A stretch of DNA of 64,000 nt from Sphingobacterium paludis (GTDB taxonomy: Bacteria; Bacteroidota; Bacteroidia; Sphingobacteriales; Sphingobacteriaceae): NCBI RefSeq assembly GCF_004364125.1, contig NZ_SNZV01000004.1, positions 310,001-374,000 on the forward strand, written 5' to 3'. Below, in pieces: positions 34,909 to 43,420 of the stretch (its first letter is position 1; each line of letters starts with the position of its first letter). The translations under genes and the position numbers were made by a program. The notes beneath the pieces are model-generated. The model searched no databases. It had not been told where the DNA came from and saw only the letters and a list, made by a program, of their open reading frames with translations.

Positions 34909-36318
34909 ATGAAACGTAAATTTAAATATATCTTATTTTTATCGGTATGGTGCATCCTTTTTCAAAACGCTTGCAATTCCGATTTTCTAGACCTCCCTCC
35001 GTACACCTCTATTCCTGCAGATGAGGCTCTGCTCACCGAGGTAGATGCGCTGTCGGCTGTGAATGGCTCTTACGCTGGTTTGCGTTCTTTTCATTTATAT
35101 GGAAGAACAATTCCATTGATGGGCGATTTATGGGCTGATAACGTATTGATTTCATCAAGAAACGCAGGGCGATATACCGAAATCTTTAATAATAATTTTG
35201 TAGAAAACAATCAATGGTTTACGGGGTTGTGGCAGAATGCATACAGAGTCATCAATAGGGTAAACAATATTATTGCAGCTACACCTTCGGGAGATGAAGA
35301 AAACATCAATCAATACAAAGGTGAAGCATATGCCATTCGCGCCTTGCTTTACTTTGAGTTGGTACGATTCTTTGCCCGTCCGTATACCGATGATCCGAAT
35401 GGCTTGGGTGTTCCTTTAGTACTAACCTTTGATATCGACGCGCGGCCCACGCGCGCATCTGTCGCCGATATTTACAATCAGATTTTATCCGATCTTGAAC
35501 AAGCGTATAATTTAATGAACCAAACGACAAATAGCGGTCGATTCTCAAAATACGCAGCGAGGGCGCTGGCTGCCAAAGTGAATTTACACAGAGGTACACA
35601 AGAATCTTATCAGTTGGCTTTTGATTACGCGCATGAGGTTATTGATAATAGTGGTGTAAATCTTGTGACAATTGCAAATTACGGAGCATATTGGCAGGCC
35701 GTAGGGTCTCAAACACTCGGAAATGAGACTCTTTTAGAAATTGTATCCGATCAAATTGACAACGGCGGGTTTGACGAGTTGCCTTATTTTTTTAACCAAC
35801 AAGGTTACGGGGATGGTCTAGCGCAACGAGCATTATATGATTCTTATTCTGAGACTGATGTCAGAAAAAATTTGGTTCTCGTCGGAACGCGTTCTAATGC
35901 CGAGAACCCCGCTTACATTGTTAATAAATATCCCGATTTGGTTAATTACGGCACAAAAAAAATATTAAGAATTTCAGACGTATACTTGATCGCAGCAGAA
36001 GCGGCTTACCGAATGCAGCAGGAGGCTAGGGCCGTGACGTATTTAATGAGTCTTATTTCGCAGCGTGATCCGGCCGCCGAGGTCACGGAAACAGGGGCTG
36101 AACTTTTCGAGAGGATTATTACCGAGCGCAGAAAAGAACTTGCTTTCGAAGGCGATCGGTATCATACGCTTAATAGGCTACAGCGCGATATTACCGGCCG
36201 TACGCCCAGTCAGGCGGTGACTATTCCTTATTCCGATTTTCGCCGCGTGGCGCCAATTCCTTTGACAGAACTGGATCGCAATAGTAACCTGGTGCAGAAT
36301 GAAGGGTGGTCAAATTAG
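34909..36318 (+). CDS. SusD/RagB-family lipoprotein (susD5)
   Basis: 469 residues, lipobox 'FQNAC' with lipidated Cys22, then 'NSDFLDLPPYTSIPADEAL'. Family blocks are 'YRVINRVNNIIAATPSG', 'GEAYAIRALLYFELVRFFA' and 'IITERRKELAFEGDRYHTLNRL', with the usual final 'PIPLTELDRNSNLVQNEGW'. No terminator is evident after it and the next gene starts 131 bases on in the same direction, so the 36450-38039 lipoprotein may be co-transcribed. Confidence 0.93.
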   Translation: MKRKFKYILFLSVWCILFQNACNSDFLDLPPYTSIPADEALLTEVDALSAVNGSYAGLRSFHLYGRTIPLMGDLWADNVLISSRNAGRYTEIFNNNFVENNQWFTGLWQNAYRVINRVNNIIAATPSGDEENINQYKGEAYAIRALLYFELVRFFARPYTDDPNGLGVPLVLTFDIDARPTRASVADIYNQILSDLEQAYNLMNQTTNSGRFSKYAARALAAKVNLHRGTQESYQLAFDYAHEVIDNSGVNLVTIANYGAYWQAVGSQTLGNETLLEIVSDQIDNGGFDELPYFFNQQGYGDGLAQRALYDSYSETDVRKNLVLVGTRSNAENPAYIVNKYPDLVNYGTKKILRISDVYLIAAEAAYRMQQEARAVTYLMSLISQRDPAAEVTETGAELFERIITERRKELAFEGDRYHTLNRLQRDITGRTPSQAVTIPYSDFRRVAPIPLTELDRNSNLVQNEGWSN

Positions 36319-36449
36319 GATGGCTTAGGGTTTCGGAATGATATTCTGGATTTACCACTCATTTAACGTTGGTTGAAATTTAGCAGCAGCAGCATAATCT
36401 TATCAGCGAAAAGAAATTATCCAATAACAAATTTTTAAGATTAGAGCGT

Positions 36450-38039
36450 ATGGAATCAAATTCAATAAAAGGACAATTTATCAAAATCAGCAAAACAGTG
36501 CTATTTGTCGGTGCTATCCTTCTTACGGGATGTCAAAAGTTGGGTTTAGACGTATCTCCTAGAGAGGACTTAACGATAGAGCCGAGGGCTGATGTTCAAG
36601 TAATGAGTTTTCCCACATTCGATTGGGAGAGCGAAACTTATGTGCCAACGCCGCCCGGTACAGCACGTATTCATTTACCTTGGCATTCAACAGCGGAACG
36701 AATGTTCGAGAACAGTTTTAATGATGACTACGCGAGCGCAGATGGCTGGACGCTGCTCGTCAATACATTTAGCGAAACAGAGATGCCGCAAAATCCATAT
36801 TTCGTTTTGTATAACAAATATCGGGGAGTAGTTCGCTTATTTGTGTACGCATCGCAAAGCAGTGCGATACCATCGGAGTACATGGTCTTTTCTTTAGGGT
36901 ACGAAGGAGTTCCGCAAAGTAGCATGTATGCCTATCATAGCGCTGGTGTAATAGATGTAAGCGGGGTGGCGCCACTAGATCTCTCTCAAATAATACCTTT
37001 CAAAGCAAATCAGCAGCCTACTTGGTATGGAGCCGAATTCGAAGTAGCTTACGATCCCACTATAATTAACATTAGTGGTCAATTAAATCGTATGCGATGG
37101 CAGTTAAGTAGTAGAGATTTTTCTACTGTTACACTGGGAGGAAGTGCGGCAGGAACTATTGATGGAATAATCACGCAACCGGAAACAAAAGAAAATCTGT
37201 TCACGCGGATAGTTGGAGCAGGCGTGAATGCCTTCCTAAATGTAAAAACCCTTGGCCTGTCAAGCGTGGCGAACATAATTGCAAATGAAACGGTTAGAGA
37301 GAATGTTGTTAATGCAACAGATAAGGCCGGTGCGGGTATTGTGGGAAATTTTTTAAATGGGATTCTCGGAACTAAGGGGACTAATGAATCTACGGTTGAT
37401 CTAAAAATCAATATGGACATCAATATGAATGGTACGATCACAGCTAGTCCTAGACAGATTGCGGCGCTTTCGTATGCAATACCCGGTGCAAATATGATGA
37501 ATGTTAGACCTGACGTAATTCCCTTATACAACAAACCTTTAGGAGTATTTTATATCTCTGGGAAACCAAAAGTTAATATAGCTCGTCAACATTATATAAA
37601 GATGATTAATGGTATGGCAGTCGCTGATGATCAATACACGAACTATTTAATTACACTAGATCAGAATTCATACGATCTTTTGCCTAACACGTCATTGTCA
37701 GCGGATGCCGAGATTACTGTGGCAAATACAGAGCTTCTTATTTTAAATCCCGCTGCTATACAATTAAACGCCGGCGCAAACAGTGTTGTCGATGAAGGTG
37801 TGGGTAGTGGAAATGTCAGAAAAATTAGCAACAATGCTAATCTGCGCTTCAATCCTTTTAATAATAGTACGACAGCAAGTTATGGTAGAGATTTGATAGG
37901 TGTTAGGATGACAATAGAAGTTCGTCCGCGTTCAGGATCGCGGCCAACAAAAATTGTTAAGACTTTTTTGTGTGATATAGTGGATCGGGGGCAACAGACT
38001 TTCTACGTAGACGATGACGCTTCACCAGAACCATGGTAA
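36450..38039 (+). CDS. Large lipoprotein, unknown function
   Basis: A 529-residue protein with a lipoprotein signal: a polar N-terminus MESNSIKGQF, a hydrophobic core and lipobox 'LTGC' at Cys28. I do not recognise its family. The composition is beta-rich with few Lys. The segment at about 235-320 is Ala/Gly/Val-rich and may be a helical hairpin ('ETKENLFTRIVGAGVNAFLN', 'AGIVGNFLNGILGTKG'). The C-terminus is acidic ('VDDDASPEPW'). It could be a surface-glycan- or substrate-binding accessory lipoprotein (SusE/F-like role) for the SusCD5 pair, judged only from position. The polar N-terminus before the signal core is long, but no later start would keep the positively charged residues. Confidence 0.75.
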   Translation: MESNSIKGQFIKISKTVLFVGAILLTGCQKLGLDVSPREDLTIEPRADVQVMSFPTFDWESETYVPTPPGTARIHLPWHSTAERMFENSFNDDYASADGWTLLVNTFSETEMPQNPYFVLYNKYRGVVRLFVYASQSSAIPSEYMVFSLGYEGVPQSSMYAYHSAGVIDVSGVAPLDLSQIIPFKANQQPTWYGAEFEVAYDPTIINISGQLNRMRWQLSSRDFSTVTLGGSAAGTIDGIITQPETKENLFTRIVGAGVNAFLNVKTLGLSSVANIIANETVRENVVNATDKAGAGIVGNFLNGILGTKGTNESTVDLKINMDINMNGTITASPRQIAALSYAIPGANMMNVRPDVIPLYNKPLGVFYISGKPKVNIARQHYIKMINGMAVADDQYTNYLITLDQNSYDLLPNTSLSADAEITVANTELLILNPAAIQLNAGANSVVDEGVGSGNVRKISNNANLRFNPFNNSTTASYGRDLIGVRMTIEVRPRSGSRPTKIVKTFLCDIVDRGQQTFYVDDDASPEPW

Positions 38040-38591
38040 TAGTAGATCGTACTTAGCATGTAGACACACGTAACGGATAAAAAATTATAACTTTTGAATT
38101 TTAACTTTTTACTTATCGCTTTTTGCTTTCCATTGCACCTCTTATCCTTAACCAACATGTCGCATCGAAAGCGATTAGTACCGTGTATTGCGTAGTGCGT
38201 AGTGAGAAATTCGAAAAGATACTACAATGCACATTCCATTATTAACCAAGATGTCGCATCATTTTTGTTGCGTCTGTAATCATTTGCCTCTCCACTATCC
38301 AAAAGGGATGCAACAAAAATAAGCGACGGGGTTTTGCATACTTTTGCCCTACAAAAGTATGGCCCTGTCCTGCCTAAGGACGGAACGGATGTGTGCTGGA
38401 CAAAGCGAGTCCATCAAAAATCCGCGCGGAAAATCACGTTATAAAAGTATCCCATTAATACATCAAGCATCGAAAGAGATTTCTGTTAGCGTTTGAAATG
38501 GAATTGATTTGCATCAGTCGCTCTGACATTAAACCAACATCAATTAATAGTTTGTTAACATACGCTTCACTTACTGTTCACCTTAACTTGT
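38040..38591. other. Intergenic region with a diverged copy of the 55-kb repeat
   Basis: It contains ATGTCGCATCGAAAG at about 38157, also found at the head of each 518-bp unit at 55.2-56.4 kb. The core GCGACGGGGTTTTG follows at 38323, with the hairpin ATACTTTTG-CCCTA-CAAAAGTAT at 38338-38360. Between these lie TGCGTAGTGCGTAGTG and a second ATGTCGCATC. No gene is supported. Confidence 0.6.
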
Positions 38592-38599
38592 TAGGTTTG
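38592..38599 (+). promoter_or_regulatory. Possible -7 box of the phytase-locus receptor gene
   Basis: TAGGTTTG fits TAnnTTTG and lies 22 bases before the ATG. No TTG is present at the right distance upstream, so the promoter may need an activator or may be spurious. Confidence 0.35.
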
Positions 38600-38621
38600 T
38601 CGCAATTTCAAACAACAAACC

Positions 38622-41429
38622 ATGAGATTCTTTACCACCGTATTATTATCTTTAATTGTAGCCTTCAGTTATGGACAAAATACCGTCCTGACGGGAAAGG
38701 TTATTGACGCGATGGATCATTTTTCGCTGCCGGGCGCAACGATTCGCATCGCCGAAAACAACCGATACACCGTGTCTGGACAAAACGGAAACTTTGAGTT
38801 CTTGGACCTGCCAGAAGGCACGTACAGCGTCTCCGTTGTTTATTTAGGATACCAGTACTTAGATACCAAAGTTGACGTTAGGCGCGGACAAAACAATACG
38901 GTTAACCTCAGCCTTATAGCTTCCGCCAACACGCTTTCGGAAGTTGTGGTCATGGGAGATATGCTGAAAGGGCAGGCCCGCGCATTAAACCAACAAAAAA
39001 ACAATCAGAATATTTCCAACATCATTTCTTCGGATCAGGTGGGCCGTTTTCCGGATGCCAATATTGGAGACGCCTTAAAGCGTGTTCCGGGTATCACGAT
39101 GCAGAATGACCAAGGGGAGGCACGTAACATTATTATCCGTGGTTTAGCACCCAACCTAAACTCCGTTACTTTAAACGGCGACCGCATTCCATCGGCCGAA
39201 GGTGACAACCGAAATGTGCAAATGGACCTCATCCCGGCCGACATGATCTCGACCATTGAAGTCAATAAAACGTTAACACCGGATATGGATGCCGATGCGA
39301 TCGGCGGATCGGTGAATTTGATCACCCGTGCATCCCCAAATGGACAACGGATCTCTGCAACGCTCGCTGGTGGCTATGGACCTATACGCGATAAAGCGAA
39401 CTATACGGCAGGTCTTGTGTATGGAAACCGTTTTGCAAACAACAAAATCGGCGTCGTGTTCAGTGGTTCATTCAATAATAACCGTTTTGGGTCGGACAAC
39501 GTAGAAGGGGTGTGGGATCAAGACGATAACGGCAATGTGTTCATGCAGGAGATGGATATTCGTAAATATGATGTACAGCGTATCCGTAGAAGTACAGCGC
39601 TTGCCTTTGATTACAAGATCAATGAAAAGCATATGTTGTACGCCAATGCGATGTATAACTGGCGCGATGATCTGGAAAACAGATACCGCGTGCGCTACCG
39701 CGATATTGAACCCGTGTACGATGCAAGCAATGCTATTACAGGATATACAGGCGAGATCCGCCGTGAAACCAAAGGGGGGATTGATAATTCGAAAAATAGG
39801 AACACGCGTTTGGAACGCCAAACGGTACAAAACTACGCCATTGGCGGTGAACACCTTTTAGGCGCAAAGCTCGATTTGGACTGGGCAGCCAACTACGCGA
39901 CGGCAAGTGAAGATAGACCTAATGAACGCTACATCGACTTTGAACAAACAGATGTCGTGATGAGACAGCAGCTTGGCGACACCCGGAAACCTTTAGTCAC
40001 CGCTGATGAAGACCCTGCTAATTTCTCCCTCCGTAAAATCACGGAAAACGATAACTTCACCGACGAAAAAGAGTTTGGCGCTAAAGTGAACATCCGGTTT
40101 CCATTCTCGGTGATTGATGGCCAAAAGGGCCGGGTACGGACAGGAGCGCGTTTGCGCCTAAAGGACAAATCGAGAAACAACATTTTTTACGAATACACGC
40201 CATTAACAGAGCTAGGTACGTTGGCGGATATGCCTAACGTATTCTTTGGAGGCCAAGGATACCAAGCGGGCGAGCAGTATGTACCGGGATATTTTATCGA
40301 TCGTACGTATCTCGGAAATCTGGATTTGCAAAATCCAGCGCTTTACGAAGAAGAAGCTGATCCAACCGAGTTCTTAACCCAGAACTACACCGCCAAAGAA
40401 CAAATTATGGCTGGATATGTGCGCTGGGATCAGGATTTTAGTGAGCGTTTATCCATGATTTTGGGTGCACGCGTCGAACATACACGGATTAATTACACGG
40501 GAAATTACGTATTAGATGAAGACGAATTGGCCGGTGTGGTAAACACGAAAAATAACTATACCAATGTATTACCAAGTGTCTCCTTTAAATATAAAGCCGG
40601 TGAAGCAACGATATTCCGAGCAGCCTTAACCACCGCGTTAGCTCGCCCGAATTACTATGCACTTGCCCCCTATGTAAATGCCATTCCCGGCGATACCGAA
40701 GTACAGGCGGGTAATCCAAATTTGAATGCTACCTACGCGTATAATGCAGACTTCATGGTGGAGCATTATTTCCGCTCTGTAGGAATTTTTTCTGGAGGCG
40801 TATTCTATAAAAATTTGAAAGATTTCATCTATACCTACCGTAATAACCAATATACCACAACTGATTTTGCAAACGATTTTCCAAATCAACAAAATCCTGT
40901 TCCTGCTGGGGAGAATTTCAGGTTTGTGCAGCAACGTAATGGTGATAATGTCGACGTGTATGGCTTCGAAGTCGCTTTTCAACGTCAGTTAGATTTCCTG
41001 CCAGGCCGTTTCTTAAAAGGCTTTGGGATTTATCTGAACTACACCAATACGAATTCGAATGCAAAGGGAATTACCAGTTCGGAAGGGGAGGAACGCAGCG
41101 ATGTGAAACTTCCTGGAACTGCTCCGCATATGTTTAATGGTTCCCTGTCTTGGGAGAACAATAGATTTACTTCGCGCGTCTCCTTAAATTATACATCATC
41201 TTATATCGATGAGTTGGGTGGAAATTCATTTGAGGACAACTATTACGATCAGCAGCTGTTTTTGGATGCAAATGCCGCTTACAAAATTACGCCGAAGTTT
41301 CGCGTGTTTGTGGAAGCAAACAATTTGACCAACCAACCGTTGCGGTATTATCAGGGCATATCTTCCCGGACACAGCAAATGGAATATTACCAAGCGCGGT
41401 TTAACTTAGGGGTGAAATTTGATTTGTAG
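38622..41429 (+). CDS. TonB-dependent receptor of the phytase locus
   Basis: A 935-residue outer-membrane transporter of the classical (non-SusC) type. Signal peptide 1-18 ('AFSYG' before QNTV), carboxypeptidase-regulatory-like domain at about 22-100 ('GATIRIAENNRYTVSGQNG'), a TonB box near 'LSEVVVMGD', plug with 'IISSDQVGRFPDANIGDALK' and 'RGLAPNLNSVTLNGDRIPS', a second plug half 'MDADAIGGSVNLITR', and barrel ending 'ARFNLGVKFDL'. Receptors of this subtype are commonly found next to beta-propeller phytases. The phytase gene follows 56 bases later, so uptake of phytate or its lower inositol phosphates is the likely role. It has no SusD partner. Confidence 0.92.
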   Translation: MRFFTTVLLSLIVAFSYGQNTVLTGKVIDAMDHFSLPGATIRIAENNRYTVSGQNGNFEFLDLPEGTYSVSVVYLGYQYLDTKVDVRRGQNNTVNLSLIASANTLSEVVVMGDMLKGQARALNQQKNNQNISNIISSDQVGRFPDANIGDALKRVPGITMQNDQGEARNIIIRGLAPNLNSVTLNGDRIPSAEGDNRNVQMDLIPADMISTIEVNKTLTPDMDADAIGGSVNLITRASPNGQRISATLAGGYGPIRDKANYTAGLVYGNRFANNKIGVVFSGSFNNNRFGSDNVEGVWDQDDNGNVFMQEMDIRKYDVQRIRRSTALAFDYKINEKHMLYANAMYNWRDDLENRYRVRYRDIEPVYDASNAITGYTGEIRRETKGGIDNSKNRNTRLERQTVQNYAIGGEHLLGAKLDLDWAANYATASEDRPNERYIDFEQTDVVMRQQLGDTRKPLVTADEDPANFSLRKITENDNFTDEKEFGAKVNIRFPFSVIDGQKGRVRTGARLRLKDKSRNNIFYEYTPLTELGTLADMPNVFFGGQGYQAGEQYVPGYFIDRTYLGNLDLQNPALYEEEADPTEFLTQNYTAKEQIMAGYVRWDQDFSERLSMILGARVEHTRINYTGNYVLDEDELAGVVNTKNNYTNVLPSVSFKYKAGEATIFRAALTTALARPNYYALAPYVNAIPGDTEVQAGNPNLNATYAYNADFMVEHYFRSVGIFSGGVFYKNLKDFIYTYRNNQYTTTDFANDFPNQQNPVPAGENFRFVQQRNGDNVDVYGFEVAFQRQLDFLPGRFLKGFGIYLNYTNTNSNAKGITSSEGEERSDVKLPGTAPHMFNGSLSWENNRFTSRVSLNYTSSYIDELGGNSFEDNYYDQQLFLDANAAYKITPKFRVFVEANNLTNQPLRYYQGISSRTQQMEYYQARFNLGVKFDL

Positions 41430-41485
41430 AATAAACGGCAGATAAAAATAAATATCCATAACAAACAAAGATAAAATTAACTTGT

Positions 41486-42571
41486 ATGACGAACACAAAA
41501 ATTGCTACTGTTGCGGCGCTGGTATATGCTGGTCTGCTTGCTTCCTGCTCCTCAGGCTTGGCACCTGTGTCCAAAGATGCGGTTGTACCTACGGTCGTCA
41601 CCGAGCAGACGGAATTTGATACCGATGATCCGGCCATTTGGATTCATCCTACCGATCCTACCCAAAGTTTGATTATAGGAACGGATAAAGAGGTCGGTGG
41701 TGGACTTTATTTGTACGACCTCGATGGAAAAATTGTACGAAAAGTAACCGGACTGGAGCGCCCCAACAACGTAGATATCGCCTATGGATTGGACATTCGT
41801 GGTAAAAAGGTAGATATTGCGATAACGACCGAACGTAAGGCGCATAAAATCAGGGTATACAGCCTGCCTGACCTGACACCGATTGATGACGGAGGAATAC
41901 CAGTTTTTGAAGGAGAAAGAGGAGACGGCGAGCAGGATGCTATGGGTATTTCGATCTACACCAAGAAGGATTCTACGGGATCCAATGCGATCTACGCAAT
42001 TGTTGGTCGTAAAGCAGGGCACTCCGGCAGTTACTTGTGGCAATATAGGATTACTGCCAGTGCTGATGGCATCGTTAAAGGTACAGTCGTCCGTAAGTTT
42101 GGTGCATACAGCGGTAAGAAAGAAATTGAAGCTATCGCGGTAGATAACGAGTTGGGCTATGTGTACTACTCCGACGAGACCGCAGGCGTGCGTAAATACT
42201 ACGCTGATCCGGATAAAAATGATAATAAAGAACTCGCATTCTTTGCGCAGAACGACGTCACATCGGATCATGAAGGCATTGCAATTTACAAAACGGGCGA
42301 CACTACGGGCTATATTTTGCTGTCCAATCAACAGAACAATTCATTTGTAATCTACCCGCGGGAGGGGAGCAATGGCGATGCAAACAGCTACACCAAGCTG
42401 GCAGATATTCCTGTATCAGCAATCGAATGCGACGGAGCAGAAGCAACAAGCCTAAATTTGGGCGGTAAATTTCCGAAAGGTATGTTGATCGCGATGAGCA
42501 ATGGTAAGGTCTTCCATTATTACGATTGGAATCTTATTCAAGAACGTATTGATAAGGGCGAAGGAAAGTAG
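41486..42571 (+). CDS. Beta-propeller phytase (3-phytase), lipoprotein
   Basis: Ca-dependent phosphatase that removes phosphate from myo-inositol hexakisphosphate. It has 361 residues with lipobox 'LLASC' (Cys21), so it sits on a membrane surface. Family signatures are visible: 'DTDDPAIWIHPTDP' with 'SLIIGTDK' at the start of the propeller, 'RPNNVDIAYG', 'DGEQDAMGISIY' and 'DHEGIAIY', which supply acidic Ca and phosphate ligands. The gene lies after the TonB-dependent receptor in the same direction and ends at a strong terminator, so the two form a compact phosphate- or inositol-scavenging operon. The long antisense frame across this gene is a shadow. Confidence 0.93.
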   Translation: MTNTKIATVAALVYAGLLASCSSGLAPVSKDAVVPTVVTEQTEFDTDDPAIWIHPTDPTQSLIIGTDKEVGGGLYLYDLDGKIVRKVTGLERPNNVDIAYGLDIRGKKVDIAITTERKAHKIRVYSLPDLTPIDDGGIPVFEGERGDGEQDAMGISIYTKKDSTGSNAIYAIVGRKAGHSGSYLWQYRITASADGIVKGTVVRKFGAYSGKKEIEAIAVDNELGYVYYSDETAGVRKYYADPDKNDNKELAFFAQNDVTSDHEGIAIYKTGDTTGYILLSNQQNNSFVIYPREGSNGDANSYTKLADIPVSAIECDGAEATSLNLGGKFPKGMLIAMSNGKVFHYYDWNLIQERIDKGEGK

Positions 42572-42595
42572 TTATCTCCAAATAAATAGGTAAAG

Positions 42596-42629
42596 AAACG
42601 CAGGAAATCACACATCCTGCGTTTTTTTT
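42596..42629 (+). terminator. Terminator after the phytase gene
   Basis: A perfect 10-bp stem AAACGCAGGA/TCCTGCGTTT with a 9-base loop, followed by an unbroken T run. Confidence 0.92.
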
Positions 42630-42825
42630 ATTGCCTGCATTTTCGATTTCTCAGGCGATAACCATTTGATGCTTATAAAAAAGAGAGATAAAAGGTCTGC
42701 TTTTGGGAAAAAAATATTTTTCGAGCAATAAACCTGATATTTTTTTCTACCTTGGATTTAAATTATGCCAGATTCTTAAGATGGCATGCCTAACTAACTG
42801 ACATATTATTGTTAACTGTCGAAGA

Positions 42826-43362
42826 ATGAATGCTGTAGATTCCGATAAAGTATTATTTGCTAAGTACTATCGATCGTTGTGTTATTTCGCAATGCAGATG
42901 GTGCATGATGAAAATGTGGCTGAAGATTTAGCACAGGATGCCTTTGTGACCTATTTCCAGCAGCGTAATGAGGTATCTGATGATGAGAAAGCAATAAAGT
43001 CATTTTTGTACGCTACCGTCAAATACGCTGTTTACAACCTCAATAGAAAAAGTAAGACCGTAGCAAAATTTTGGCAACGATCAGGTTATCAGGAATGTGA
43101 TGACATAGATTATGAACATCAAATTATCCGTGCTGAGTTTATGGCTGCTATTCAGGCCACGCTGGCGACGTTACCAGCAGGTTGTCAGAAAATTATGACG
43201 ATGAGTTATGTTGATGGCTTTTCCAATGACGAAATAGCACAAGAGCTGCAGATTAGCCTTAACACCATCAAAACGCAGAAGAAAAGAGGCCTCCATGTAT
43301 TACGATCAAAGCTAAGACCTGACTACTTTTCGGTAATTTTTGCTTTTTTCATCGCTACCTAG
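42826..43362 (+). CDS. ECF sigma factor (FecI-like, sigma-70 family)
   Basis: A 178-residue RNA polymerase sigma factor that should switch on the uptake locus behind it. Region 2 is seen in 'KYYRSLCYFAMQMV' and 'VAEDLAQDAFVTYF' (core binding and -10 recognition), and region 4 as the helix-turn-helix 'MSYVDGFSNDEIAQELQISL' with 'NTIKTQKKRGLHVLR'. The C-terminal tail 'DYFSVIFAFFIAT' is hydrophobic, as in many Bacteroidota FecI proteins. The FecR gene follows 58 bases later. Upstream, 42765-42787 holds an ATGCCA/TGGCAT inverted repeat of unknown meaning. Confidence 0.95.
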   Translation: MNAVDSDKVLFAKYYRSLCYFAMQMVHDENVAEDLAQDAFVTYFQQRNEVSDDEKAIKSFLYATVKYAVYNLNRKSKTVAKFWQRSGYQECDDIDYEHQIIRAEFMAAIQATLATLPAGCQKIMTMSYVDGFSNDEIAQELQISLNTIKTQKKRGLHVLRSKLRPDYFSVIFAFFIAT

Positions 43363-43420
43363 GAAAAAAAGCAAAATTCTTGTCACCCCAAATCCATGTT
43401 TAGGGTTCTTAACTTAAATT

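Noticed and set aside
36319..36449. Possible terminator after susD5
   Set aside because: I could not find a stable stem followed by a T run here, so co-transcription with the next lipoprotein is left open.
41552..42331. 259-codon minus-strand open frame across the phytase gene
   Set aside because: It is antisense to a well-supported beta-propeller phytase, has no motif, and its amino-acid pattern is the mirror of the phytase codons.
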